Shown here in pieces: positions 27,053-39,763 of a stretch of DNA of 64,000 nucleotides. Position 1 is the stretch's first letter, and the number at the start of each line of letters is the position of its first letter. The translations under genes and the position numbers were made by a program. Origin of the DNA: DATCJA01 sp963814955 (GTDB lineage: Bacteria > Acidobacteriota > Vicinamibacteria > Vicinamibacterales > UBA2999); the NCBI GenBank assembly GCA_963814955.1, contig CAWFEX010000006.1, forward strand, positions 124,001-188,000. The letters run 5' to 3'. The notes beneath the pieces are model-generated. The model searched no databases and was not told where the DNA came from. It saw only the letters and a list, made by a program, of their open reading frames with translations.

Positions 27053-28396
27053 TTGGGTACACCCTTTCCGTCACGACTGCTTGCCGCAGCTCTGCTTCTC
27101 CTTGCCACCACCGGATGCGCGTCCCGTGCTCCCATCGCGACGCCAGACGACGTCGTTCGGCGCACCGGCGCGCCGCCGCGCCCGGCCGAGGCCGAGGGGA
27201 CCGTCCTTCCTCCGGGTGTGAACCTCGCCGATGGGCTGACGCAGGACGAAGCGGTCGCCATCGCGCTCTGGAACAATCCCGACTTCCAGGTGCAACTGGC
27301 CAACCTCGGATTCGCGAGAGCGGATCTCGTCGATGCGGGCCTCCTGCAGAACCCGGTGTTGTCGCTGCTGTTTCCACTCGGCCCCAAGCAGCTCGAGGCG
27401 ACGCTGCGATTCCCGATCGATCTGCTCTGGCAGCGTCCCCGCCGCGTCGCCGCCGCGAAGCTCGCGGCGGACAGCATCGCCAGCGGGCTCGAGCAGGACG
27501 GCTTGACGCTGGTCTCCGACGTCAAACTCGCCTACACGGAGTACGCGCTGGCGCAGGACCGCATCGCGCTGGCCGAAGGCGCGCTCACCGAACTCAACGC
27601 GATCGCCGCGCTGATGGACTCGCGGTTCAGGGCCGGCGACATCAGTCAGCTCGAAGCGCGTACTGCCGCCATCGACGCCGCCCGCGCACGGCAGGACGTC
27701 GAGCGCGCGCGCCTCGACGCTACCCTCCGCGCCAACGAGTTCCGCGCCCGCGTCGGCCTCGCGCTCGAAGCCACGGAAGCGCCGCTCGTGCTCGCCACGA
27801 CGCCGCTGACCACGTGCGCCATCACGCCGACGCTGTTCGACGATGCCCTCGCGTCACGCCCGGACGTTCGCGCCGCGGAGCTCGGCATCGAAGCGGCGGG
27901 CGCGCGCCTCGGCTGGGAGCGGTCGCGCGTGCTGGCGATCACGGCGGTGCTCGACGCCAACGGCCAAGGCACCGAGGGGTTCGAGATGGGGCCGGGCGTC
28001 GACGGCGGGCTGCCGATCTTCAACCGCAACCAGGGCGGCATCACCCGCGCGCAGGCCGAGCTCCAGCGCGCGAGCGGTCTGTATCTCGCGGCGCGTCAGC
28101 GCGTCGCGACGGAGGTGCGCGCGGCCGTCGCGCAGTACCAGCAGGCGTCGGTGGCTGCGGCAGAGTGGCGGACGACTGTGCTGGAACCGCTGGAAGAGCA
28201 GGTGCAGGTTGCCGACCGCGCCTTCAATGAGGGCGAGGTCGCCTACCTGTTCGTCATCGAGATGAATCGCCGATTGACCGACGCGCGCCTCCGCACGCGC
28301 GAGGCGGAAGCCGACATCGCGCGCGCGCTGGCCCGGCTGGAGCGGGCGGTCGGCCGGCGCTGCAGCACGGAAGGAGAAGGCACCGGTGGCTTCTAA
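27053..28396 (+). CDS. TolC-family outer-membrane efflux channel (RND metal/drug efflux)
   Basis: About 447 aa. Signal peptide and lipobox ('LLAAALLLLATTGC') precede a typical OEP domain: 'LTQDEAVAIALWNNPDFQVQ', 'VSDVKLAYTEYALAQDRIAL', 'RFRAGDISQLEARTAAIDAA' and a second repeat with 'AITAVLDANGQGTEG' and 'VGGLPIFNRNQGGITRAQAE' style motifs. The proposed start is the in-frame TTG at 27053; no ATG or GTG lies between it and the signal, and the longer upstream frame overlaps the divergent lipoprotein gene. It starts the operon channel - adaptor - pump - regulator - kinase. Confidence 0.75.
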   Translation: MGTPFPSRLLAAALLLLATTGCASRAPIATPDDVVRRTGAPPRPAEAEGTVLPPGVNLADGLTQDEAVAIALWNNPDFQVQLANLGFARADLVDAGLLQNPVLSLLFPLGPKQLEATLRFPIDLLWQRPRRVAAAKLAADSIASGLEQDGLTLVSDVKLAYTEYALAQDRIALAEGALTELNAIAALMDSRFRAGDISQLEARTAAIDAARARQDVERARLDATLRANEFRARVGLALEATEAPLVLATTPLTTCAITPTLFDDALASRPDVRAAELGIEAAGARLGWERSRVLAITAVLDANGQGTEGFEMGPGVDGGLPIFNRNQGGITRAQAELQRASGLYLAARQRVATEVRAAVAQYQQASVAAAEWRTTVLEPLEEQVQVADRAFNEGEVAYLFVIEMNRRLTDARLRTREAEADIARALARLERAVGRRCSTEGEGTGGF

Positions 28397-28410
28397 GAGT
28401 TCTGATCTCG

Positions 28411-29559
28411 ATGTTGTGCCTGGCAATCGCGGGCTGCGGCGGCGACGCCCCGCCGGCGGAGCCCGCTGCCAAGCCAGCCACCGTGGCGGCGCCCGTCAAG
28501 GAGGCGCAGTTGACGACGGTCACGCTCAGCGAGGATGCCGAGAGGCGTTTGGCGATCAAGACGGAAGCGGTCGCGCAGCGCGCCGTGCCGCGCACCCGGA
28601 CCATCGGCGGCGAGATCGTGGCGCCCTCCGGGACGGCGCTCGCCATCACGGCGCCGGTTGCCGGCACGCTGCAGGCGGCGTCGGCGATTCCGACTGCCGG
28701 GCTGTCCGTGATCCGCGGCCAGACGCTGTTTCGCCTGGTGCCGATTCAACCCTCTGAACGCGACGCCGCGGTCGATGCGCAGCAGGCCGTCGACACGGCC
28801 ACCGCTCGACGCGACGCCGTCATCCTGAAGGTGCAGCGCGCCGAGCGCCTGGTGAAGGACGGCTCCGTGAGCCGACGGGCGCTGGAAGAAGCGCAGGCCG
28901 AGCTCGCCGTCACCGAGGCGGAGCTCAAGGCCGCGCGCGAGCGGGTGGCGCTGGCGACGCGCGGCGGCGCCTCCTCGGGCGGCGTCGTCATCGAAGCCCC
29001 GGAAACGGCGACCGTGCAGAACGTGCACGTGCGCGCCGGCCAGACAGTCGCGGCGGGCACGCCGCTCATCGACCTGGTGCGGCTCGCCACGGTTTGGGTG
29101 CGCGTCCCTGTCTATGCCGGCGAAGCGAACGACATCGACACGAGCTCGCCCGTCGACGTGCAGGTGCTCGGCGGGGCGGCTGATGCCGCCGGCGTGACGG
29201 CGCAGCCAATCCCGGCGCCGCCGTCCGCCAACGCCACCACCGCTGGCGTCGATCTTTATTACTCGCTGCCCAATCCCAACAATCGCTTCCGACCCGGCGA
29301 ACGGGTCGCGGTCCGCCTGCCGCGCCGCGAGTCCGAAACCGGCCTCGTCGTCCCCAAAGCGGCGCTGCTGCACGACGCCTACGGCGGCACGTGGGTCTAT
29401 GTCGTTCGGGAGCCGCGTGTGTACGTGCGGCAGCGCGCGGTGGTCGCCGACATCACCGGGAACCTCGCGGTGTTGTCGCAGGGGCCCGCCCCCGGCGCGC
29501 GCGTCGTGACCGACGGCGCGGCGGAGCTCTTCGGCGTCGAATTCGGCGCGGGAAAGTAG
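28411..29559 (+). CDS. RND efflux periplasmic adaptor (membrane fusion protein, CusB-like)
   Basis: 382 aa. A short lipoprotein signal (MLCLAIAGCGG) is followed by the adaptor layout: barrel-sandwich 'GEIVAPSGTALAITAPVAG' with the mirrored 'VVIEAPETATVQNVHVRAGQ', an alpha hairpin with 'SRRALEEAQAELAVTEAELK' in coiled-coil phase, then beta-barrel 'VDLYYSLPNPNNRFRPGERV' and the 'GLVVPKAALLHDAYGGTWVY' end. It links the pump (next gene, 6 bp on) to the TolC-type channel (14 bp upstream). Metal specificity of CusB is inferred only from the pump type. Confidence 0.8.
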   Translation: MLCLAIAGCGGDAPPAEPAAKPATVAAPVKEAQLTTVTLSEDAERRLAIKTEAVAQRAVPRTRTIGGEIVAPSGTALAITAPVAGTLQAASAIPTAGLSVIRGQTLFRLVPIQPSERDAAVDAQQAVDTATARRDAVILKVQRAERLVKDGSVSRRALEEAQAELAVTEAELKAARERVALATRGGASSGGVVIEAPETATVQNVHVRAGQTVAAGTPLIDLVRLATVWVRVPVYAGEANDIDTSSPVDVQVLGGAADAAGVTAQPIPAPPSANATTAGVDLYYSLPNPNNRFRPGERVAVRLPRRESETGLVVPKAALLHDAYGGTWVYVVREPRVYVRQRAVVADITGNLAVLSQGPAPGARVVTDGAAELFGVEFGAGK

Positions 29560-29565
29560 GCGCCC

Positions 29566-32668
<3,103 letters not shown>

Positions 32669-32694
<26 letters not shown>

Positions 32695-33349
32695 ACCACG
32701 GGCCGCACAGATCCTCGCCAAAGGACTGCGCGAGGAGGCGTACGCCGTCGACATCGCGCCCGACGGTGAACGGGCGGTCTACGACGCGTCGATTTCCGAG
32801 TTCGACGCCATCATCCTCGACATCGGCCTGCCGCGGCAGGATGGCTTCGCCGTCTGCCGCCAGCTCCGCAACGCAGGGCTGCAAATCCCGATCCTCATGC
32901 TCACCGCACGCGACGCGATTGAAGCGCGCGTGTATGGCCTCGACAGCGGCGCCGACGACTATCTGACCAAGCCGTTCGACTTCCGCGAGCTGCTCGCGCG
33001 CCTCCGCGCCTTGCTCCGCCGTGGCAATCGTCCCGTGACGCCAGCGGTGCTGACGGTCGGCCCGCTCGCGCTCGACACGCGCGCGCGCCGCGTGCGCCGC
33101 AACGGCCGGCTCCTGGAGCTCACGGCGCGTGAGTACGCGCTGCTCGAGTATCTGGTCCTCCACGCCGACGCCGTCGTCGGACGCGCGGCGCTCGCGGAGC
33201 ATGTCTGGGAAGCCTCACATGAGCCGGCGTCGAACGCCGTTGATGTCTGCGTCAAGCGGCTGCGCCGGAAAATCGATCGCCGCGGGCAACCGTCACTCAT
33301 TCTGACGCGCCGCGGCGAAGGCTACATGCTCACGGCGCCGTCCACATGA
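32669..33349 (+). CDS. OmpR/PhoB-type response regulator
   Basis: 226 aa from ATG 32669, which overlaps the pump's 3' end by 26 bp. The receiver has D8, the phosphorylation site D51 ('AIILDIGLPRQDGF') and K101 in 'YLTKPFDFRELLARLRALLR'. The C-terminal winged helix shows 'LELTAREYALLEYLVLHADA' and 'AVDVCVKRLRRKIDRRG'. With the kinase gene whose start overlaps this stop, it forms a classic two-component pair. Its position after a metal-type RND pump suggests it controls this operon in answer to a metal (as CusR does), which is inference. Confidence 0.88.
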
Positions 33350-34751
33350 AGTGGTCGATCCGCGCCCGGCTGACCGCGTGGTACAGCGGCGTGGTCGTGC
33401 TCGTGCTCCTCACTGGCACGCTCGTCATCGGCATCAGGCAGGAACGCGTGATGCTGCAGCGCCTGGACGACGAGCTGCAACGGCTGATGTTCACGCTGCA
33501 GGGCGTGATGCGCACGGAGTTCGGCGAAGGACTCACCCTCGAGGCATCCGCCGACGAAGCGAGCATCGAAGTGCTCGCCCCGGATCGCACGCTGATCCTC
33601 GCGCGGCCCGACGGCCGGCTCTTGGCGCGCTGGGGCGCGGCGACCGATCCGCACTGGCGGCCCAGCCTCGTGGCCGACGTCCTCGACACGGCCACGATCA
33701 ACGGCGTCGACATGCGCGTGCTGTCGGAGCGCGTCCGGTACCGCGAGCACGACCTACGTCGCCGTTGTGATGGCGCCCCTCGCCGAGCTCGAGGCGGCGA
33801 CCGCGGAGCTGCGCCGGACGCTGGGCATCGGCATCCTCGTCGCCCTCGGCGTCGCCGCCGCCGGCGGCTGGCTCGTAGGACGGCAGACGCTGCGCCCCCT
33901 GGAGACGATGGCGGCGCAGGCCACGGCGATTACCGAGAGCACGGCCGGCCAGCGCCTGCAAACGCCCAATGCGCACGACGAGCTCGGGCGGCTCGGCACG
34001 GCCTTCAACGGCCTGCTCGACCGACTGATGCAGGCCTTGCGGGCGCAGCGGCAGTTCATGGCGGATGCGTCGCACGAGCTCCGCACGCCGGTGTCAGTCG
34101 TGCGCACGACGGCCCAGGTCACGCTGGCGCGCGACGGGCGGTCATCCGACGACTATCGGGAGATGATGGCGATCGTCGGCGAGCAGGCGGATCGGCTCAG
34201 CCATCTCGTCAACACCATGTTTCTGCTGTCGCGCGCCGAAGCGAACGGCCTCCCTCTGTCGCCGGAACCGCTCTACCTCGACGACGTCGTCTCCGAGTCG
34301 GCGCGGGCGCTGCAGGTGCTCGCGCGCGAGCGCGACGTCACCGTGACCGCCGACGCGGAAACAGAGGCGCGCTTTACCGGCGACAACCGCCTGCTGCGGC
34401 AGATGGTCACCAACCTGCTCGACAACGCCGTCCGTCACGCAGCGCGCGGCGGCGCGGTGCGCGCCACGGTCGAGCAGACCGCATCGGCGATCACGATCCG
34501 GGTCGTGGACGATGGCCCGGGCGTCCCTGCCGATGCGCATGAGCGCATCTTTGAGCGTTTCGCCCGGCTGAATCAGGAGTACGCCGGCGCCGGGCTCGGG
34601 CTCCCCATCGCGCGTTGGATCGCCGAGGCGCACGGCGGCGCGCTCATGCTGGAGTCCACGGGCCCAGGTGGCAGTCACGTTCACGGTGACGATACCCCGC
34701 GCCGGCGACACGCCAGGGCACGACGACCTGGCCGACGAGAGCGCCGAATAG
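33346..34751 (+). CDS. Sensor histidine kinase with two apparent frameshifts
   Basis: The start ATG 33346 overlaps the regulator stop. The first frame gives the sensor part 'MKWSIRARLTAWYSGVVVLV' and an extracytoplasmic domain. Near 33750 the reading switches frame and continues as 'YVAVVMAPLAELEAATAELR', a second TM helix, HAMP, the H-box 'FMADASHELRTPVSVV', N-box 'QMVTNLLDNAVRHA', G1 'VVDDGPGVP' and G2 'GAGLGLPIARWIAEAHGG'. A second switch near 34670 is needed to reach 'VTFTVTIPRAGDTPGHDDLA' and a TAG at 34749. All catalytic boxes are intact. The two frame changes could be assembly errors or recent decay of the kinase; without it the regulator would lack its partner. Confidence 0.7.
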
Positions 34752-34779
34752 CGTGGCTCGCATCTGCAGCGAAGCAGGC

Positions 34780-34930
34780 GGGATGCTGTTCCACCGCATT
34801 CCCATGACCACACACACGGCGCCGACAGACGAGCAGCTCGCGCGGTTTCTGGACATCGTCAGCAACCCGACTAATCAGCCTGTCTACGCACATTGCGCGG
34901 GCGGACGCCATCGAACCGGCGTCCCTGGCG
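34780..34930 (+). pseudogene. Fragment of a dual-specificity / tyrosine phosphatase
   Basis: A short stretch encodes 'DEQLARFLDIVSNPTNQPVY' followed by AHCAGGRHRTGV, which contains the C-x5-R phosphatase loop HC-x5-R (HCAGGRHR). Upstream and downstream sequence gives no continuing domain in any frame; 'GRHRTGV' is followed at once by unrelated sequence. I take it as the remnant of a PTP gene truncated on both sides. It sits just after the kinase gene and opens the decayed region. Confidence 0.55.
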
Positions 34931-35082
34931 TGCTGGTGTCCGCTCGATCAACTGTGTCACGCGGATGTGTTGTTGGACTTAGCGAACCGATGATCGCCGT
35001 CATTCGGAACGTAGCCCGCCATGTGCTGATGACGCACCCCACGTGCTGGTCGCGACCAACGACCAGTGGACCGCGATCCTGA

Positions 35083-36276
35083 TGCGCGCCGAAGACAGCC
35101 CTATCAGCGCGGCGTCAAAGACTGAGGCCAATCACGACGAAAATGCGGATTTGAGAGAGGCTGGCTGGCAGCCTGTAACGAGGTGATGGGGCATGTCGGC
35201 GTCCCGCTCGCTGCGCCGACGGCGACGATCGCCGTCTGCTGCGGTACGCGCACACCAGGACTCAGCGAGATTTGCGACGGGCGACCGCAACTCGTGTGCT
35301 TTGCTCGTCCCCGCGTCGCTCGATGAGGCTCTGATATTCGGCCTTGTCGGTATGGCGTCGGGCACGTCCGAGGATTTCCGCGATGCGCGCCTCGCGTTCT
35401 TCCCTCTGGTCGTCCGGATTCGGACCCACGCGGAACAAGGACGGCCGTCGCAACATAGCTTTGAATCGATGTTCCCCCGTCGATTCGCAACGATCAAGCT
35501 GGGAAAAGTACTAGCGCACGTTCCTCCACAAAAAGCGACAGAATGCCGGGCCAATCACCGTCCAGATGGAACCCGAAAGGGGGCGCCACATGATTGCGCG
35601 TCCCATTTTCAGAAACATCCGTTGGGCGGCAGAGGACTGGCAACCGCTACCCGAATCCGCCCAAGGCCTTCAACACTACCGGTGCCAACGGTGTTCACCA
35701 GACGGCACCGCGCTCGCCGATAGCCGCGTCCGTGCCCGCCACTCCAAAGCCAGATAGGTCCGCGTCACGCACTGACATCGATAAACGCCCGGCCTACCAT
35801 CGTCCACGGGGACCTGACGGATCCCTCATTACGCGCTCCGATTTTTCAGTCCAGGTGACCGGCAACCGTTACAACGAACCGAGGCGTGAAAACGCGCGCG
35901 CTAAACTCGCGAATCGTCACGACGATCAGGCGTGACCCATGTTTTGTGACATTGCGTGCAGCCAACTGAGATGGCGCTCATCGCGGAAGCGAAACCTTGA
36001 CACCATCAACGTGTTGGGCTGGCGACAATACAGGCACGTGTTTGGCATGATCGTGGTCTTGAGGGGGATCCGGTACCACGTCCAATTGACTGTAGCAGGG
36101 ATTCGGCGCTTCAAAGCTCGGCTAATGACTGTTGCGATGCCATCGCCCACATCAGCCAGGACTCTTCGATGCAGCTCCTCGAAGAAGCGCAGACGGAATG
36201 CGCCGTACTTGAAATGAAGGGGCGTGCGGTTCTGGTCTTGCATTTGACGGATCAGGGAATACCACCGGAGGATGTG
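35083..36276. other. Long non-coding or degraded stretch
   Basis: About 1.2 kb of mixed composition (locally lower GC). Several open frames exist on both strands (for example 35193-35723 + and 35926-36441 -), but none shows a motif or a ribosome site I trust. The minus frame at 35262-35456 encodes a hydrophilic 'REEREARIAEILGRARRHTD' helix that could be a small protein. The region may hold remnants of former genes. The YceI ribosome site (CACCGGAGGATG) lies at its end. Confidence 0.4.
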
Positions 36277-36900
36277 ATGACTCGACTGTGCATCACCGCG
36301 ACACTGGCGCTGCTCGCGATAATGTGGCCCTCGTATCCGCGCGCCGCGAGCAACGCGTATCAGGTTGACCCCGCAAACAGCCGGGTGACGATCGCCGTTG
36401 GCAAGTCTGGCGCGTTCAGCTTCCTCGCGGGTCACAAACACGAGGTCAGCGGCCCGATCGAAAGCGGAACCATCGACGTCGATCCCGGCAACCTCTCGGG
36501 CTCACGCGTGAGCCTCGCGATCGCGACCTCGTCGTTGAAAGTCTCCGGCGCGGACGAACCGCCCGAAGATCGGCCGAAGGTGCAGGAGGCGATGGAAAGC
36601 GAACAGGTGCTGGGCGTGGCGCGGTACCCGCGCATCACCTTCGAAAGCACTGGCGTCACCGGGGGGCGGCCAGGCACGCCGACGCTCGACGTCGTCGTTG
36701 CCGGCCGGCTGACGATTCGAGATGTCACGCGCTCGGTGTCGGTTCCCGTGCATGTGCAGCTTGGCGATCATTCGCTCAATGCGAATGCGCGCTTCAGCGT
36801 GCGACAAACGGAGTTCGGCATCAAGCCCATCTCGGTCAGCGGCGTGATCGCGGTGAAGGACAGGCTCGACATAGCGTTCTCCGTCGCCGCGCAGCGATGA
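36277..36900 (+). CDS. YceI-family periplasmic lipid-binding protein
   Basis: 207 aa from ATG 36277, with GGAGG seven bases upstream. Signal peptide 'TRLCITATLALLAIMWPSYP' is followed by the YceI lipocalin-like barrel: 'YQVDPANSRVTIAVGKSGAF', 'AGHKHEVSGPIESGTIDVDP', the 'RITFESTGVTGG' strand and a closing 'FGIKPISVSGVIAVKDRLDI'. The length and the conserved start 'F.V...S.V.F......G.F' are as expected. YceI proteins bind polyisoprenoid or amphiphilic ligands in the periplasm. Stands alone on the + strand. Confidence 0.85.
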   Translation: MTRLCITATLALLAIMWPSYPRAASNAYQVDPANSRVTIAVGKSGAFSFLAGHKHEVSGPIESGTIDVDPGNLSGSRVSLAIATSSLKVSGADEPPEDRPKVQEAMESEQVLGVARYPRITFESTGVTGGRPGTPTLDVVVAGRLTIRDVTRSVSVPVHVQLGDHSLNANARFSVRQTEFGIKPISVSGVIAVKDRLDIAFSVAAQR

Positions 36901-36980
36901 CCAAGCTCGACGTGACGTTCATGTTGTCCTGCAGCGGCCTGATCGCACTTTCAGTGCACGTCGCGGCCCACGCGCCTTTG

Positions 36981-37105
36981 CTATGAGTGCGGTGTTTCCT
37001 CAAACCACTTGTACAGTGTCGGCACAAGAAGCAGGGTCAGCACTGTCGACGTGATGATGCCTCCAATGACGACGGTCGCGAGAGGACGTTGTACCTCCGC
37101 GCCGG
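36981..37105 (-). pseudogene. C-terminal remnant of a CzcA/CusA-family RND pump
   Basis: The minus strand from about 37105 to the TAG at 36981-36983 encodes 'AGAEVQRPLATVVIGGIITS' then TVLTLLLVPTLYKWFEETPHS. This is the final transmembrane helix and tail of a heavy-metal RND pump (GAEVQRPLATVVIGG is diagnostic of the CzcA class). No further upstream reading frame matches the rest of the pump. It differs from the intact pump of this window, which ends in GQEVEHPMAVVILGG, so it is the leftover of a second, distinct system. Confidence 0.7.
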
Positions 37106-37217
37106 CAGATGGGCTGGGCCGCGAGCACGACCGCAAAAATGGCGAGGCGGTACGGGCACATTGGCCGCGGATCGCACGCGATGTCCTCCCGTCAAGCTCG
37201 AGGTGCCGATTACCTGA

Positions 37218-37766
37218 TCAACGCGGGATGCACTCGACGATGAAGGCAAGCGGCTCGCCTGGAGTGCACAAGCCTGGGCGGTAGAACGTAATCAGTCTGC
37301 CGCAGACAATCACCCCTATCCAGCAGATCAGCGACGTTGCTCCGAACAGTTTCACGATCCCTGGCACCGCGCCACCAGGAGCTAGCGCCCGGACGCGCCT
37401 GAACACAATCGCATAGAACACCAACACGTTGAGCCCCGCGATCGCGACCAGCAGCAGTTTGAACTGGAACGCGGGGTTGTACAGGTATTGGTTCGGTTCC
37501 GTCATGAGAAACATCGAGCCGCTGGTTGCGTTGATGACGAACCCGAGCACAGCGAATGGGACGAGCCGATGCAGCTCTGCAATCGATACGCGTTTCAGGA
37601 AACCGAGCAGGCGCAGATCCCACACCGCAATCGTCCCGAACAGGAGTGTCAGTCCGATGAAATGAATGCTTTCGACGGTCGGCCATCCCCAGTCAGTGCG
37701 CATGAACGCGGCCACCGTGGTGGCTTTCAACAATGTTCTGTGCAGCCAGATCTGAAGTTCTCCCAT
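37218..37766 (-). CDS. DUF6644-type integral membrane protein, copy 1
   Basis: 182 aa. Four to five hydrophobic helices with the diagnostic 'VESIHFIGLTLLFGTIAVWD' and LRLLG segment, 'FAVLGFVINATSGSMFLM' and the ending 'SLICWIGVIVCGRLITFYRP'. The histidine and arginine arrangement recalls small cytochrome-b-like or heme-handling membrane proteins, but no function is established for DUF6644. It lies 16 bp downstream of its paralogue on the same strand, and the pair follow a lipoprotein gene. Confidence 0.7.
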   Translation of the reverse strand: MGELQIWLHRTLLKATTVAAFMRTDWGWPTVESIHFIGLTLLFGTIAVWDLRLLGFLKRVSIAELHRLVPFAVLGFVINATSGSMFLMTEPNQYLYNPAFQFKLLLVAIAGLNVLVFYAIVFRRVRALAPGGAVPGIVKLFGATSLICWIGVIVCGRLITFYRPGLCTPGEPLAFIVECIPR

Positions 37767-37782
37767 CTCTGCGCTCGATGGC

Positions 37783-38313
37783 CTACGGCATCCATGGCCG
37801 CGGCACAGGCGTGGAGTCGACCATCAGACGAATGTACGTATAGGCAAGGAACCGTCCGGAGGTGATCGCCCCCGCCCAACAAAGGATCGAGGTAATCGCG
37901 AGCGCCTTCGCGGACCGAAGTCGCGGAATCGCCTCGGTCGTGCCATCGTCCAGCCCCAATCGGCGAACGGATCGCAGAATCGCGAGCGCGAACGCAATCA
38001 AACCAAGCTTTATGTAAAAGATAGGGTTCGTCAGTGCTTTCGTGGGGTACGCGGCGAGAAGGGCAATACCGGAGAGCACGTTCAACCAGAGGCCGAGCCA
38101 CAGGAATGGCCACAAGCGCCTGAATTCTGCGAGTGGAATTCGCGCGGCAAACCCGAGCATCCGCAGATCGAGCGCCACGTTGATGCCCGCGAGGAGTCCC
38201 AGACCGATGGTGTGAACCGCCAGAATGATTGGAAAGGAGAAGATGGATGGCGACTCACGCATCCAGATGCTGAAGGACGTCGCTTCGAGCCACGCAAAAA
38301 AGGGGTCGAACAT
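37783..38313 (-). CDS. DUF6644-type integral membrane protein, copy 2
   Basis: 176 aa from ATG 38313 (frame open to 38388). It matches copy 1 helix for helix: 'AVHTIGLGLLAGINVALDLR' with MLGFAARIPLAEFRRLWPF, 'LWLNVLSGIALLAAYPTKAL' and 'SILCWAGAITSGRFLAYTYI'. The shared H-x-I-G-L and D-L-R-x-L-G motifs in both copies suggest a two-subunit or duplicated membrane complex. A CACCTCCC ribosome-type signal (on the minus strand) lies before the longer start. Confidence 0.68.
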   Translation of the reverse strand: MFDPFFAWLEATSFSIWMRESPSIFSFPIILAVHTIGLGLLAGINVALDLRMLGFAARIPLAEFRRLWPFLWLGLWLNVLSGIALLAAYPTKALTNPIFYIKLGLIAFALAILRSVRRLGLDDGTTEAIPRLRSAKALAITSILCWAGAITSGRFLAYTYIRLMVDSTPVPRPWMP

Positions 38314-38487
38314 GGGCCAAAATGCAGGCGGATCATACTCCCGATATGCGATGGAGGTTCCTTGTAGTGGTGTCGATAATGGTGCCATACTTTCACCTCC
38401 CTGGTCCTGGTGCTCCAGCAGTTTGTCTCGGTTGAAGCACGACTACTGATTGCCGGGATTCCCCGCTCGCATCTGCCACGACCTGGT

Positions 38488-39312
38488 CTAACTGCTTCCA
38501 CTCCACGCCTTCAGGTCGCTGGTAAGGGAAGTGATCTCCCGTCCGTTTTGTAGCCGGTACGTGCGCATGAAGACGTCAGGCTGTACTCCACGAAGCTCGC
38601 CGCCCTGTTCCACAATCACGCCGCCATCCTCAAATATCTGTGGACTCGCGGCCGGCCCCTCGAAGACAAATTTCCCAGGGATATAGACTGCGTGACATAT
38701 GTCACGGTCGTCTCTTTTCTTCAGGCCATAGGCTTCGATCTCCTTCCCTCCAGCGCGGGACACTTCATCAGCCGCGGCCGGAGTCATGTTGGCCTTCACA
38801 AAGGACCTGTCAGAGTTATACATATCTCCCAGCTCGAGCTCGTCGCGCGCGAAGTCGAGTACCTGTTTCAGCTGAGTCAGAGTGAGCTTATTGGGGTCCG
38901 TTTGAAAACCCCTGATCTTCTCGTCGAGCCTGTCTCCCTGCTCCTTCGTTACTTCGTTCACGATGATCACTCCCTCACCGTCACCGGCGACAGCCTGCCA
39001 GGATTTGTCCTTGGCGTTAAAGAAGACCAACCCCCTCTCGCCGATCAGCTTCCCTTCGTAATCCAGGATCGGCTTCCCGGCCTTCTCGTCTCCCTCCGGA
39101 TAGACGAGAGGCTCTCCGCTGCGGCCGAAGGCGGGGACCGGGATGACGAATTTCTGCGCGCTGGAGATCACCGAAGTGCTACTGTCGGGATCAAAACGCA
39201 AATCCGCAGCGGTGACTCTGCGAGCTTCCGTTTCAGGCTCTGAAGTGCTGTTACAGCTGCAGATCGTCGTCAACGCTGCGAGCACAGCGATTGTGTGCAG
39301 GATTCCTTTCAT
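38488..39312 (-). CDS. Lipoprotein of unknown function upstream of DUF6644 pair
   Basis: 274 aa from ATG 39312, with GGGAGG just before it. The signal 'GILHTIAVLAALTTICSCNS' has a lipobox ending SC. The mature protein has 'FVIPVPAFGRSGEPLVYPEG', then 'GKLIGERGLVFFNAKDKSWQ' and 'GDGEGVIIVNEVTKEQGDRL', and a C-terminal half with 'VRTYRLQNGREITS' like strands. No named family is recognised. Codon usage looks less GC-rich than its neighbours, which would fit acquisition from elsewhere. Confidence 0.6.
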   Translation of the reverse strand: MKGILHTIAVLAALTTICSCNSTSEPETEARRVTAADLRFDPDSSTSVISSAQKFVIPVPAFGRSGEPLVYPEGDEKAGKPILDYEGKLIGERGLVFFNAKDKSWQAVAGDGEGVIIVNEVTKEQGDRLDEKIRGFQTDPNKLTLTQLKQVLDFARDELELGDMYNSDRSFVKANMTPAAADEVSRAGGKEIEAYGLKKRDDRDICHAVYIPGKFVFEGPAASPQIFEDGGVIVEQGGELRGVQPDVFMRTYRLQNGREITSLTSDLKAWSGSS

Positions 39313-39763
39313 CTCAACCTCCCGCCTTCTTGGCACCGTTGCTCGATGGTGACCTCAGCGCAATTGGTCGCTTTCTGCCCGAATACCGCATCATCTGTGC
39401 CACGGCCATGCTCTGCGCTGTCGCACAACGGAGCTGCTCTGAGCGTCTGGTGCACGACGAGTCTGCTAGGTGGTGTTGTCCGCGAGCGAATCGGTTTCAC
39501 ACGGCCGCTCTTGGGATCGTCATTGCCGGCTGTCGAGCTCTGGCGGACCAAATGGTTAGCTCTTCAAGCTGTGCGAGTGGGCCTGATCAATCCACAGCCC
39601 CGCGAACATCACGCGGCCGGCACTGTACTCAAGACTTGCGGTTCCTATCTGCGGGCGTATCCAGCTGGCTGCGTAGAGCCCAGCGTCGCGATCACCTTTC
39701 CAAGAGCGCCGCTCGGTTTATGTCCTGGAGCTGGGTGAAGCTACGCGCACACGGACCATCGTT
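39313..39763. other. Intergenic stretch with a tRNA-like repeat (39628-39681)
   Basis: About 450 bp. Open frames on the + strand are not convincing. The notable feature is the 54-bp segment at 39628-39681, which is about 83% identical to 45525-45578 and resembles a degraded minus-strand tRNA. Confidence 0.4.
39628..39681 (-). repeat. 54-bp dispersed repeat, possible tRNA-derived remnant, copy 1
   Basis: Starts 'CTCAAGACTTGCGGTTCC' and ends 'GGCTGCGTAGAGCCC'. It matches 45525-45578 at about 45 of 54 positions. In the second copy it is directly preceded by CCTGCAGGAC, part of the tRNA-Arg 3' half, and both copies contain a TATCCAGCT / CATCCAGCT word like the D-arm of the window's tRNA-Arg (CTATCCAGCTGAGC). 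I read it as a degraded tRNA gene copy. Confidence 0.4.

Noticed and set aside
35926..36441. 171-codon minus frame as a transposase remnant
   Set aside because: No catalytic or HTH motif found and no inverted repeats around it
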